DNA of 64,000 nt, taken from assembly GCF_006716765.1 (NCBI RefSeq), contig NZ_VFPO01000001.1, positions 5,270,001 to 5,334,000 on the forward strand. The letters are read 5' to 3'. The notes under the pieces are model-generated. The model did no database searches and was not told the DNA's origin. It saw only the letters and a program-made list of their open reading frames with translations. Position 1 is the stretch's first letter. Each line of letters begins with the position of its first letter. The translations under genes were made by a program, and so were the position numbers. Of the stretch, positions 1-7,699 are shown in pieces. Source of the stretch: Actinomadura hallensis. Lineage in GTDB: Bacteria > Actinomycetota > Actinomycetes > Streptosporangiales > Streptosporangiaceae.

Positions 1-1099
1 GCGGCAGCAGCGGGACGAGGTTGAACATGCCGACGGCGAGGTTCAGCGACCCGAGCAGCATCACGAAGTAGGAGATCTTCTCGGAGCCGTCGAGGGTCTC
101 GGACGCGGCGACGTCACCGCCGATGCGGCTGACGCCGACGACGCCGATCGGCCCGTTCGGGTCGCGTTCCTCGTCGCCGAACGCCGCGTGCCAGATGCCG
201 ACCATCTTCTCCGGCATCCGCACCAGCGCGCCCGCGGTGCGGACCGTGAGGTCGACCATCGTGCTCGCCACCGCGTCGGGGCCCTGCCGGGTGACGGCGC
301 TGGTCGGCGTGATGCCGAGGAAGCCCACCTCGACGATCTTGTCGGGGTCCTCCAGGTGGTACATCTGGTTGCGGGCGATCGGGACGTCCATCCGCAGCTC
401 GCGCCCGTCGCGCTCGACGGTCATCGGCACGGTCGTGCCGCCCGCCTCGCGGATCTCCTCCTGCAGCTCCCGGTAGTCGCCGATCTCGTGCCCGTTGAAC
501 TCGGTGATGCGGTCGCCGGGCCGCAGCCCGACCTGCATCGCCGGGGTCGGCGCCGCGTCCGCGGGGCACTCGGTGACCTCGGACTGGCTCGCCGGGACCA
601 TGCACTCGGCGACCTCCTTGATCACCGGCTGGGGCTGGTTCGTGCCGATGCCCATCAGCAGGATCGCGAAGAACACCACCGCCAGCAGCAGGTTCATGGC
701 GGGGCCGCCGAACATGATCAGCAGCTTCTGCCACCACTTCTTGGCGTAGAAGACGCGGTTCTCGTCGCCGGGCCGGACCTCCTCCAGCGCGGCGCCGCGC
801 GCCGACTCGATCAGGCCCTGGAACGGGCCGGTGCTGACCTGCCGGACCTGACCCGGGGCGTCGCCCTTGCGGGGCGGCAGCATCCCGATCATGCGGATGT
901 AGCCGCCGAGCGGGATCCACTTGATCCCGTACTCGGTCTCCCCCCGGCGCCACGACCACATCGTCGGGCCGAACCCCACCATGAACTGGGTGGTGCGGAC
1001 CTTGAACAGCTTGGCGAACGAGAAGTGCCCGAGCTCGTGCAGCGCGATGGACACCAGGAGGCCGAAGAAAAGAATCAACGCCCCAGCCAGGTAGGCCAT
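1..1099 (-). CDS. Site-2 protease, Rip1/RseP-like M50 family (5' part; 3' end outside window)
   Basis: This is a membrane zinc metalloprotease that cleaves anti-sigma factors or other membrane proteins within the bilayer. The ATG at complement 1097-1099 starts MAYLAGALILFFGLLVSIAL, whose first membrane helix runs straight into the zinc motif HELGH. FMVGFGPT and IPLGGYIRM follow, as usual for this family. A helix around MFGGPAMNLLLAVVFFAILL and a PDZ domain (GLRPGDRITEFNGHEIGDY) come next, and the last visible residues (LGSLNLAVGMFNLVPLLP) enter the second conserved segment, just before the expected LDGG/LDGD zinc ligand. About 366 residues are visible; the family is usually 400-440. In many actinobacteria the gene lies between dxr and ispG, but the upstream neighbour here is the divergent glycine riboswitch and gcvT. 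Identity as an M50 protease is secure; orthology to Rip1 is likely. Confidence 0.93.
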   Translation of the reverse strand, partial: MAYLAGALILFFGLLVSIALHELGHFSFAKLFKVRTTQFMVGFGPTMWSWRRGETEYGIKWIPLGGYIRMIGMLPPRKGDAPGQVRQVSTGPFQGLIESARGAALEEVRPGDENRVFYAKKWWQKLLIMFGGPAMNLLLAVVFFAILLMGIGTNQPQPVIKEVAECMVPASQSEVTECPADAAPTPAMQVGLRPGDRITEFNGHEIGDYRELQEEIREAGGTTVPMTVERDGRELRMDVPIARNQMYHLEDPDKIVEVGFLGITPTSAVTRQGPDAVASTMVDLTVRTAGALVRMPEKMVGIWHAAFGDEERDPNGPIGVVGVSRIGGDVAASETLDGSEKISYFVMLLGSLNLAVGMFNLVPLLP

Positions 1100-1329
1100 G
1101 CGCTTCGCCCCTCCGGTCGTGCACCCCGCTCACCCCGGGGGTGGCTCCCAACAACTCACCAAGAGTACGGCACACGCACCGGTTCGGTTGAACCGTCGCG
1201 TAACCGCGTCCAACCGCCGCGTAGCCGTCCCGGGACGGGCCTCCCGGCCGCCCCGCGGGGCCGTCGCCGCCCCGCGGGGCCGTCGCGGGCCCGCGTCGAG
1301 GCCGCGCGAACCCGGCGGCGCGGGAAATG

Positions 1330-1335
1330 TACTAT
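1330..1335 (+). promoter_or_regulatory. Candidate -10 box (TACTAT) upstream of the glycine riboswitch
   Basis: TACTAT lies in a short AT-richer patch about 17 nt before the first aptamer. That would place the transcript start near 1342, just ahead of the riboswitch. No convincing -35 hexamer is seen at the expected distance, so this is a weak call. Confidence 0.35.
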
Positions 1336-1352
1336 GACACCGCCGTTGATCC

Positions 1353-1535
1353 CGTGCGGGAGAGTCCCTCGCAGCCGGCGGGGGACGCCGAAGGAGCAAC
1401 ACTCCTCCCCGGAACCTCTCAGGCCCACGGACCGCGCGGGTTAGGCGACCTCTGGAAAGCGGGGACCCGGTCCCCCGCCGAAGGTGAAAGCCCGCCCCGG
1501 CGGGTGAAGCTCTCAGGCGCCGATGACAGAGGGGG
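1353..1535 (+). promoter_or_regulatory. Tandem glycine riboswitch
   Basis: Two glycine aptamers lie in series. The first has GCGGGAGAGT (1356-1365), CGCCGAAGGAGCAA (1386-1399) and CCTCTCAGGC (1415-1424). The second has GACCTCTGGAAAGC (1447-1460), CGCCGAAGGTGAAAG (1476-1490) and AGCTCTCAGGCGC (1508-1520). These are the conserved core strings of the gcvT RNA motif. The two aptamers are separated by only a short linker. The element ends about 70 nt before the gcvT start at 1606 and probably switches the downstream gcvT-gcvH-glyA-sdaA genes on when glycine is high. No U-rich terminator is seen between aptamer 2 and gcvT, so control of translation start or of Rho access is more likely than intrinsic termination. 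Confidence 0.95.
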
Positions 1536-1605
1536 AGGCACCGAGACGCCCGGTGCGCGAATGGGACGATGGACCGAGCGCGCCCGTGACGAAGGAGCCG
1601 AGCCC

Positions 1606-2715
1606 ATGTCCGCCGAACAGACCGCCGAGAACGCCAAGAAGACTCCGCTGTACGACGTCCACCGGGAGCTGGGGGCGAACCTCGTGGAGTTCGCCGGTTA
1701 CCTGATGCCGCTGCGCTACGCGAGCGAGACGGCCGAGCACCAGGCCGTCCGCACCGGTGCCGGGCTGTTCGACCTGTCCCACATGGGGGAGATCTTCGTG
1801 TCGGGGCCGGAGGCCGGCGCCGCCCTCGACTACGCGCTGATCGGCACCCTCTCGTCCATGGCGGTCGGGAGGGCCCGGTACACGATGCTGTGCGCGCAGG
1901 ACGGCGGCGTCCTCGACGACCTGATCGTGTACCGGCTGGCCGACGCCACGTGGATGGTCGTCGCGAACGCGGCCAACACCGGCGTCGTCCGGGACGCCCT
2001 CGTCGAGCGGGCCGCGGCCTACGAGGCGGTCGTGGACGACCGGTCCGAGTCGTACGCGCTGCTCGCCCTGCAGGGGCCGCGCTCCCAGGAGATCCTCCAA
2101 GGGCTCACCGAGGCGCCGCTGGACGGCCTCAAGAACTACGCGGTGATCGCCGACCGGGTCGCGGGCGTCGACGCCCTCGTCGCCCGCACCGGGTACACCG
2201 GCGAGGACGGCTTCGAGGTGTTCGTGGACGCCGCCGACGCCGTCCCGCTGTGGAAGGCGCTCGCCGGCGCCGACGGCGTCGTCCCCGCGGGGCTGTCGGC
2301 GCGCGACACGCTGCGCCTGGAGGCGGGCATGCCGCTGTACGGCAACGAGCTGTCCGCCGAGGTCACCCCGTACGAGGCGGGCCTCGGCCGGCTCGTGAGA
2401 CTGGACAAGCCGGGCGACTTCGTGGGCAAGGCCGCCCTGGCGGCGCAGTCCCAGACGCCGCCCGGCCGTAAGCTCGTGGGAATCGCCGCGCGGGGGCGTC
2501 GCGCGCCCCGCAAGGGGTACCAGGTCGTCACGTCCGGCGGCACGCCGTGCGGGGTCGTGACGAGCGGCGCTCCGTCGCCCACACTGGGCACGCCGATCGC
2601 CATGGCCTACCTCGACAGCGGTGTCGAGGAGACCGACCTGGCCGTGGACGTCCGCGGCCGGCGGGAACCCGTCGACGTGGTGCCCCTGCCGTTCTACAAG
2701 CGTTCCCAGAAATAG
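1606..2715 (+). CDS. gcvT: Glycine cleavage system T protein (aminomethyltransferase)
   Basis: This is the T protein of the glycine cleavage complex. It transfers the aminomethyl group held on lipoyl-GcvH to tetrahydrofolate, releasing ammonia and making 5,10-methylene-THF. The 369 residues match the usual family length. Typical segments are LFDLSHMGEI near the N-terminus, LALQGPRSQEIL, RTGYTGEDGFEVFV and GLSARDTLRLEAGMPLYGNE. The ATG at 1606 is preceded by GAAGGAG at 1591-1597. The open frame continues upstream through the riboswitch to 1327, but that part is the RNA leader and not protein. GcvH follows after 49 nt. The P protein gene (gcvP) is not in the window. Confidence 0.97.
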   Translation: MSAEQTAENAKKTPLYDVHRELGANLVEFAGYLMPLRYASETAEHQAVRTGAGLFDLSHMGEIFVSGPEAGAALDYALIGTLSSMAVGRARYTMLCAQDGGVLDDLIVYRLADATWMVVANAANTGVVRDALVERAAAYEAVVDDRSESYALLALQGPRSQEILQGLTEAPLDGLKNYAVIADRVAGVDALVARTGYTGEDGFEVFVDAADAVPLWKALAGADGVVPAGLSARDTLRLEAGMPLYGNELSAEVTPYEAGLGRLVRLDKPGDFVGKAALAAQSQTPPGRKLVGIAARGRRAPRKGYQVVTSGGTPCGVVTSGAPSPTLGTPIAMAYLDSGVEETDLAVDVRGRREPVDVVPLPFYKRSQK

Positions 2716-2727
2716 TGTCCGGGGGTG

Positions 2728-2743
2728 TGGGGGCCGGCCCCCA
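2728..2743 (+). other. 16-bp perfect palindrome between gcvT and gcvH
   Basis: TGGGGGCCGGCCCCCA lies directly after the gcvT stop, and the gcvH Shine-Dalgarno sequence follows about 10 nt later. It could form a GC-only intra-operon hairpin, for example stabilising the gcvT 3' end or modulating read-through. It has no U-tract, so a full terminator is unlikely. Confidence 0.5.
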
Positions 2744-2764
2744 CGCCGAGAAGAGGAAGTGATC

Positions 2765-3154
2765 GTGAGCGTTCCCGAGCAGCTCCGCTACAGCGAAGAG
2801 CACGAGTGGGTGTCCGGCCTCGGCGGCGAGGACGGCATCGTCACCATCGGCATCACCGCGCACGCCGCCGACGCTCTCGGCGAGATCGTCTACCTCGAGC
2901 TGCAGCCGTCCGAGGGCGACACCGTCGAGGCGGGCGAGCCCTGCGGCGAGATCGAGTCGACCAAGTCGGTCAGCGACATCTACTCCCCCGTCAGCGGCGA
3001 GGTCACCGCGATCAACACCGCGGTCGTGGAGGAGCCCAAGGTCATCAACGACGACCCGTACGGCGAGGGCTGGATCTTCAAGGTCCGCGTCTCCGAGGAG
3101 CCGGGCGACCTGCTCGACTCCGCCGCCTACGCCAAGCTGATCGAGGAGAGCTGA
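2765..3154 (+). CDS. gcvH: Glycine cleavage system H protein (lipoyl carrier)
   Basis: This is the lipoylated shuttle protein of the glycine cleavage system, carrying the aminomethyl intermediate between the P, T and L proteins. The 129 residues match the family size. The lipoyl attachment lysine is K67 in EIESTKSVSDIYSPVSG, and EEHEWV near the N-terminus and GEGWIFKV near the C-terminus are also conserved. The GTG start at 2765 has AGAGGAAG a few bases upstream; the longer open frame to the left reads through the end of gcvT and is not coding. Lipoylation enzymes are not in this window. Confidence 0.97.
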   Translation: MSVPEQLRYSEEHEWVSGLGGEDGIVTIGITAHAADALGEIVYLELQPSEGDTVEAGEPCGEIESTKSVSDIYSPVSGEVTAINTAVVEEPKVINDDPYGEGWIFKVRVSEEPGDLLDSAAYAKLIEES

Positions 3155-3156
3155 TC

Positions 3157-4413
3157 TTGAGCCTGAACGACCCGCTCGCCAAGGCCGACCCCGAGGTCGC
3201 CGAGGCCGTCGCCGCCGAGCTCCGGCGGCAGCAGTCCACCCTCGAGATGATCGCCTCGGAGAACTTCGCGCCGGTCTCCGTCCTGGAGGCGCAGGGCTCG
3301 GTCCTGACCAACAAGTACGCGGAGGGCTACCCGGGCCGGCGCTACTACGGCGGCTGCGAGCACGTCGACGTCACCGAGCAGCTCGCCATCGACCGCGCCA
3401 AGGAGCTGTTCGGCGCCGAGCACGCGAACGTCCAGCCGCACAGCGGCGCGCAGGCCAACACGGCCGTCTACTTCGCGCTCCTCCAGCCGGGCGACACGAT
3501 CCTCGGCCTCGACCTCGCGCACGGCGGGCACCTCACCCACGGGATGCGGCTGAACTACTCCGGCAAGATGCTGAACGTGGTCGCCTACCACGTCCGCCCG
3601 GAGGACGGCCGGGTCGACATGGACGAGGTGGCCTCGCTCGCCGCCGAGCACCGGCCCAAGATGATCGTGGCGGGCTGGTCGGCGTACCCGCGGCAGCTCG
3701 ACTTCCCCGCGTTCCGCGAGATCGCCGACTCGGTCGGCGCGGTGCTGATGGTCGACATGGCGCACTTCGCGGGGCTCGTCGCCGCCGGGCTGCACCCCTC
3801 GCCCGTCCCGTACGCCGACATCGTCACGACCACCACCCACAAGACGCTGGGCGGTCCCCGCGGCGGGCTGATCCTCGCCCGCGAGGAGTACGGCAAGAAG
3901 ATCAACTCCGCGGTGTTCCCCGGCATGCAGGGCGGGCCCCTGGAGCACGTGATCGCCGCCAAGGCCGTCGCCCTCAAGATCGCCGCGTCGGAGGAGTTCC
4001 GCGCCCGGCAGGCCCGCACCGTCGAGGGCGCCAAGATCCTCGCCGAGCGCCTCCTCGCCGAGGACGCCGCCAAGGCCGGCGTGAAGGTCCTCACCGGCGG
4101 GACGGACGTCCACCTCGTGCTGGTCGACCTCGTGGACTCCGACCTCACCGGCCGCGACGCGGAGGACCGCCTCCACGAGATCGGCATCACCGTCAACCGC
4201 AACGCCGTGCCGAACGACCCGCGTCCCCCGATGGTCACCTCGGGGCTGCGGATCGGCACGCCCGCCCTCGCCACCCGCGGTTTCGACGCCGCCGACTTCG
4301 CGGAGGTCGCCGACGTCATCGCGCTGGCGCTCCAGCCGTCGTACGACCGCGACGCGCTGGCGGCCCGGGTGCGGGCCCTGGCCGAGAAGCATCCCCTGTA
4401 CCCGGACCTGTGA
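3157..4413 (+). CDS. glyA: Serine hydroxymethyltransferase
   Basis: This PLP enzyme interconverts glycine plus 5,10-methylene-THF and serine plus THF in the cytosol. With GcvT/GcvH it turns two glycines into one serine. The 418 residues are of normal length. The family signatures SENFAP and NKYAEGYPGRRYYGG are visible, and the PLP-binding K229 lies in TTTTHKTLGGPRGG. Translation starts at TTG 3157, only 2 nt after the gcvH stop, with GAGGAG at 3143-3148, so translational coupling to gcvH is likely. The longer ATG-initiated frame to the left reads antiparallel-like arginine-rich junk through gcvH. Confidence 0.97.
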   Translation: MSLNDPLAKADPEVAEAVAAELRRQQSTLEMIASENFAPVSVLEAQGSVLTNKYAEGYPGRRYYGGCEHVDVTEQLAIDRAKELFGAEHANVQPHSGAQANTAVYFALLQPGDTILGLDLAHGGHLTHGMRLNYSGKMLNVVAYHVRPEDGRVDMDEVASLAAEHRPKMIVAGWSAYPRQLDFPAFREIADSVGAVLMVDMAHFAGLVAAGLHPSPVPYADIVTTTTHKTLGGPRGGLILAREEYGKKINSAVFPGMQGGPLEHVIAAKAVALKIAASEEFRARQARTVEGAKILAERLLAEDAAKAGVKVLTGGTDVHLVLVDLVDSDLTGRDAEDRLHEIGITVNRNAVPNDPRPPMVTSGLRIGTPALATRGFDAADFAEVADVIALALQPSYDRDALAARVRALAEKHPLYPDL

Positions 4414-4420
4414 CGCGACC

Positions 4421-4450
4421 GCGCCCCCTTCCGCCGGCGGGAGGGGGCGC
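4421..4450 (+). terminator. GC-rich hairpin between glyA and sdaA
   Basis: The arms GCGCCCCCT and AGGGGGCGC flank a short GC loop right after the glyA stop. No T-run follows, and sdaA starts 20 nt later with its own ribosome site. It could therefore be a leaky attenuator or processing hairpin rather than a full stop. Confidence 0.5.
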
Positions 4451-4470
4451 ACCGCCGTAAGGGAGCGGCA

Positions 4471-5844
4471 ATGGCCATCAGCGTCTTCGACCTCTTCAAG
4501 ATCGGCATCGGCCCGTCCTCCTCGCACACCGGCGGCCCGATGGCCGCCGCGCACCGCTTCGCCCACGGCCTGCACCGGGACGGGCTGCTGGAGAAGACCG
4601 CGTCCGTGCACGTCACCCTCTACGGCTCCCTCGGCCTCACCGGGAAGGGCCACGGCAGCGACAGGGCCGTCGTCCTCGGCCTCGAAGGCGACCGGCCCGA
4701 GCTGGTCGACGTGGACACGGTGGACGAGCGCCTTCGCCGCGTCCGCGAGCGCGGAACCCTGCGCCTGCTCGGCGACCGCGAGATCCCGTTCACGGTCGGC
4801 GAGCACCTGGTCTTCGAACGCAAGGAGTCCCTCCCCGGCCATCCCAACGGCATGCGCTTCACGGCGCGGGACGCCGGGGGCGACGAACTCCGCTCCAGGG
4901 TCTACTACTCGGTCGGCGGCGGCTTCGTCGTGGACGAGACGGCCACCGGCGCCGACCGGATCAAGGCCGACGACACCGTCCTGCCCCACCCCTTCGACAC
5001 GGCCGGTGAGCTGCTGGACCGCTGCCGCGAGACGGGCCTGTCCGTGTCCGCCCTGATGCTGGAGAACGAGAAGGCGTTCGGCCGGACGTCCCGGGAGATC
5101 CACGACTCGCTGCTGGAGCTCTGGCGCGTCATGCGGGAATGCGTCGCCCGCGGCTGCGCCGGCGAGGGCCTCCTGCCGGGCGGCCTGAAGGTGCGGCGCC
5201 GCGCGCCCCAGCTGCGCCGCCGGCTGTCCGCGGAGAACGCCGCCGACCCGCTCCACGCGATGGACTGGGTCACCCTCTTCGCGCTCGCCGTCAACGAGGA
5301 GAACGCCGCGGGCGGCCGCGTCGTCACCGCCCCCACCAACGGCGCCGCCGGGATCATTCCGGCCGTCCTGCACTACTACGACCGCTTCGTCCCCGGCTGC
5401 GACGACGACGGCGTCGTCCGCTTCCTGCTGGCGGCCGGCGCGATCGGCGTGCTGTTCAAGCAGAACGCCTCCATCTCCGGCGCCGAGGTCGGCTGCCAGG
5501 GCGAGGTCGGCTCCGCCTGCTCCATGGCCGCCGCGGGCCTCGCCGAGGTCCTCGGCGGCACCCCCGAGCAGGTCGAGAACGCCGCCGAGATCGGCATCGA
5601 GCACAACCTCGGCCTCACCTGCGACCCGGTCGGCGGCCTCGTCCAGGTGCCCTGCATCGAGCGCAACGCCGTCGGCGCCGTCAAGGCCATCACCGCCGCC
5701 CGCATCTCCCTGCGCGGCGACGGCCGCCACACCGTCTCCCTGGACAAGGCCATCAAGACCATGCGCGACACCGGCCGCGACATGCTCGACAAGTACAAGG
5801 AGACCTCCCGGGGCGGCCTGGCCGTCAACGTCATCGAGTGCTGA
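4471..5844 (+). CDS. sdaA: L-serine ammonia-lyase (iron-sulfur, single chain)
   Basis: This enzyme deaminates L-serine to pyruvate and ammonia using a [4Fe-4S] cluster. The 457 residues match the one-chain bacterial type. The N-terminal beta domain begins with FKIGIGPSSSHTGGPMAA, and the catalytic alpha domain carries the three cluster cysteines C342, C384 and C395 (CQGEVGSAC, LTCDPVGG, VPCIERN). The ATG follows AAGGGAGCGG at 4459-4468. Its place behind glyA suggests that serine made from excess glycine is drained to pyruvate, all under the glycine riboswitch if transcription reads past the hairpin at 4421. The role of the gene is clear; co-transcription is inferred. Confidence 0.95.
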   Translation: MAISVFDLFKIGIGPSSSHTGGPMAAAHRFAHGLHRDGLLEKTASVHVTLYGSLGLTGKGHGSDRAVVLGLEGDRPELVDVDTVDERLRRVRERGTLRLLGDREIPFTVGEHLVFERKESLPGHPNGMRFTARDAGGDELRSRVYYSVGGGFVVDETATGADRIKADDTVLPHPFDTAGELLDRCRETGLSVSALMLENEKAFGRTSREIHDSLLELWRVMRECVARGCAGEGLLPGGLKVRRRAPQLRRRLSAENAADPLHAMDWVTLFALAVNEENAAGGRVVTAPTNGAAGIIPAVLHYYDRFVPGCDDDGVVRFLLAAGAIGVLFKQNASISGAEVGCQGEVGSACSMAAAGLAEVLGGTPEQVENAAEIGIEHNLGLTCDPVGGLVQVPCIERNAVGAVKAITAARISLRGDGRHTVSLDKAIKTMRDTGRDMLDKYKETSRGGLAVNVIEC

Positions 5845-5859
5845 AGGGGCGCCCGCCGG

Positions 5860-6246
5860 TCACCGGAGCGGGATGTCGATCCCGTGCTCGGCCGCGGGGC
5901 GCGGGCCGCGGATGCGCCGGTCGGCCTCGGCGATCGGGACGTCGTTGATGCTCGCCTCGCGCCGCCGCATCAGCCCCCGCTCGTCGAACTCCCACAGCTC
6001 GTTGCCGTAGCTGCGCCACCACTGCCCGCCGTGGTCGTGCCACTCGTACTGGAACCGGACGGCGATGCGGTCGCCGCGGAACCCCCACAGGCTCTTGCGC
6101 AGGGCGTAGTCGAGCTCGCGCTCCCACTTGCCGGTCAGGAAGTCGATGATCTCCTCCCGGCCGGTGATGAACAGGTCCCGGTTCCGCCAGACGGAGTCGG
6201 GGGTGTAGGCGAGCGCCACCCGCCGCGGATCGCGGGTGTTCCAGGC
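5860..6246 (-). pseudogene. DUF1348 (NTF2/SnoaL-like) protein missing its N-terminus
   Basis: About 128 residues of a nuclear-transport-factor-2-like DUF1348 protein can be read, from AWNTRDPRRVALAYTPDSVW through YEWHDHGGQWWRSYGNE to the stop at 5860. Family members are near 150 residues and have about 25 more before the WNTRDP motif. Upstream of A (codon 6244-6246) the reading frame changes abruptly into the reverse complement of a LysE-type gene, so the true start and promoter are gone. The frame stays open to 6609, so a chimeric protein could be made, but no start with a ribosome site is evident. Function of the family is not well defined. Confidence 0.75.
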
Positions 6247-6492
6247 GGGCCCGACATGCTGTTCGTCCTCGGATGCGGGATGCGGGGCGGCGCGCGGGCC
6301 GGGCTGCTCGCGACGGCCGGGGTCGCGACGAGCGAGGCCGTGCACGTGGCGGTCGCGGCCGCCGGGCTGGCGGCGCTGTTCGCGGCGGCGCCCGCCGCGT
6401 TCACCGTCGTCCGCGTCGCCGGGGCCGCGTATCTCGTCCACCTCGGCGTGCAGGCCATCCGGCGCCGCGGGGACGCGCTGGACGGCGCGTCG
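6244..6492 (+). pseudogene. Internal fragment of a LysE/RhtB-type amino-acid exporter
   Basis: About 83 residues match the first part of LysE/RhtB transporters: GPDMLFVLGCGMRGGARAG, then TSEAVHVAVAAAGLAALFAA and FTVVRVAGAAYLVHLGVQ. Intact members are about 205 residues, with 10-15 residues before the PGPDM motif and four more membrane helices after this point. Both ends are missing. The left boundary coincides within a few bases with the broken 5' end of the opposite-strand DUF1348 remnant, as expected if one deletion removed both divergent starts and the shared promoter. Not functional as a transporter. Confidence 0.75.
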
Positions 6493-6826
6493 TCCGATAC
6501 CCGGGGCACGAAGAAACCCGGGGGCCGCGGCGTATGCCGCCATCGACCCCCGGGCCGTCGGGCCGCTCAGCGGGAGGGGCCCCTGTTGTGGTCCGTCTCT
6601 CTCCTCCATACGCCGAAGGGCCCCGTGGTGGAGCCGCCCGAGATTGCAAGATCGGACAAATGCGCCTCCTTCACGCCCTCGACGTCAGGACACTTCGGAC
6701 GTTAGTCCTGCATGCGGGCATATGCCGCCAACGAGAGTCCAAGGTGTCGTCAAGGTTGCGATGCCCGCCCGCCGGTGCCCTCCCGCCCGTGCACCGGCGA
6801 GCCGCGCGGAGTCGGCGCCGTGACCG
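6493..6826. other. Gene-free stretch with one inverted repeat
   Basis: No convincing gene is seen on either strand; the open frames are arginine/proline-rich shadows. An inverted repeat CAGGAC (6686-6691) / GTCCTG (6705-6710) sits in a locally AT-richer part, of unknown purpose. The region probably represents debris from the neighbouring deletion plus the 3' flank of the small gene at 6827. Confidence 0.5.
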
Positions 6827-6979
6827 TCAGCCCTTGTACATCGCGCGCATCTTGCGGGCCGCGTCCCCCGGCTTCTTCTTCTGGCCCTTGCCCGCCGCTC
6901 CCTCCGCGCGATGCGGGCGTTCCTCGCGTTCCGGCTCGGTCTTGGCGGTCGCCTTGTCCTTGGCTGTCTTGTCGCTCAC
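6827..6979 (-). CDS. Small lysine-rich protein (50 residues), unknown function
   Basis: The frame reads MSDKTAKDKATAKTEPEREE and ends KKKPGDAARKMRAMYKG. The protein is highly charged, with 12 lysines and 6 arginines in 50 residues, no hydrophobic segment and predicted disorder, ending in a short basic helix. The GTG at complement 6977-6979 has GGGGGAG about 7 nt upstream, which decides the start over the ATG at 7015. Composition suggests nucleic-acid or ribosome association, but no family was recognised. It lies just downstream of the two-component genes in the same direction. Confidence 0.6.
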   Translation of the reverse strand: MSDKTAKDKATAKTEPEREERPHRAEGAAGKGQKKKPGDAARKMRAMYKG

Positions 6980-7027
6980 GACAACACTCCCCCGATGTCG
7001 TTTCACACTCGTCACATGCGTACCCCG

Positions 7028-7699
7028 TCACCCGGGATAGAAGCGCACCTCTGGACGCCCGACCTGACCATAGTGCGGGCGGCGCCGCGCGAGGCCGTTC
7101 TCCGCGAGGTACTCGAGGTAGCGGCGCGCCGTGACGCGGGACACGCCGGTGAGGTCGGCGGCCGCGGCGGCCGACAGCCCGTCCGCCGCGCCGGCCAGCG
7201 CCTCGGTGACGGCCTGCAGCGTCTCCTCGCTCATCCCCTTGGGCAGGGTGCGCCGCCCGGGCGCGCGGAGGGTGGCGAGCATGCCGTCCACGTCGGCCTG
7301 GCCGCTGACCTCCCCCGCGCCGACGGCCCGCTCCCGGAACCGCGCGTACCGCTCGAGCCTCTCGCGCAGCGACGCGAACGTGAACGGCTTCAGCAGGTAC
7401 TGGACGACCCCGACCGCCACCGCCGACCGGATCACGGCCAGGTCGCGGGCGGAGGTGACGGCGATGACGTCCACGTCGCTGCCCGCGGCCCGCAGCGCCC
7501 GGCACACCTGCAGGCCGTGCGTGTCGGGCAGGTAGAAGTCCAGCAGGACGACGTCCACCGGGGAGCGTTCGCAGAAGCGCAGGGCGTCCGCCCCGGTGTG
7601 GACGACGCCGGCGACGGCGAAGCCGGCGACGCGCTCGACGTAGGAGCGGTGCGCCTCGGCGGCGACGGGGTCGTCCTCGACCACCAGAACCCTGATCAT
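7028..7699 (-). CDS. CitB/DcuR-type response regulator
   Basis: This is a cytosolic transcription regulator of 223 residues. The receiver domain (1-125) has acidic pocket E8-D9-D10, phosphoacceptor D54 in VVLLDFYLPDTHG and the conserved lysine in YLLKPF. The C-terminal part (about 165-223) is a helix-turn-helix of the CitB class, LTGVSRVTARRYLEYLAENG, followed by RPHYGQVGRPEVRF. The start ATG overlaps the stop of the kinase gene by 4 nt (ATGA at 7696-7699), so the pair is translationally coupled. CitB-class systems normally control uptake of citrate or C4-dicarboxylates, but no such transporter is nearby. Confidence 0.93.
   Translation of the reverse strand: MIRVLVVEDDPVAAEAHRSYVERVAGFAVAGVVHTGADALRFCERSPVDVVLLDFYLPDTHGLQVCRALRAAGSDVDVIAVTSARDLAVIRSAVAVGVVQYLLKPFTFASLRERLERYARFRERAVGAGEVSGQADVDGMLATLRAPGRRTLPKGMSEETLQAVTEALAGAADGLSAAAAADLTGVSRVTARRYLEYLAENGLARRRPHYGQVGRPEVRFYPG

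Noticed and set aside
1327..1605. Extended N-terminus of GcvT through the riboswitch
   Set aside because: The frame happens to stay open, but the RNA motif strings and the GAAGGAG before 1606 show this is leader.
3127..5730. An 867-residue antisense open frame over glyA and sdaA
   Set aside because: In DNA this GC-rich the frame opposite a real gene often stays open. The product is Asp/Gly/Val/Arg/Ala-biased low-complexity sequence without domains, while the plus strand has two perfect enzymes.
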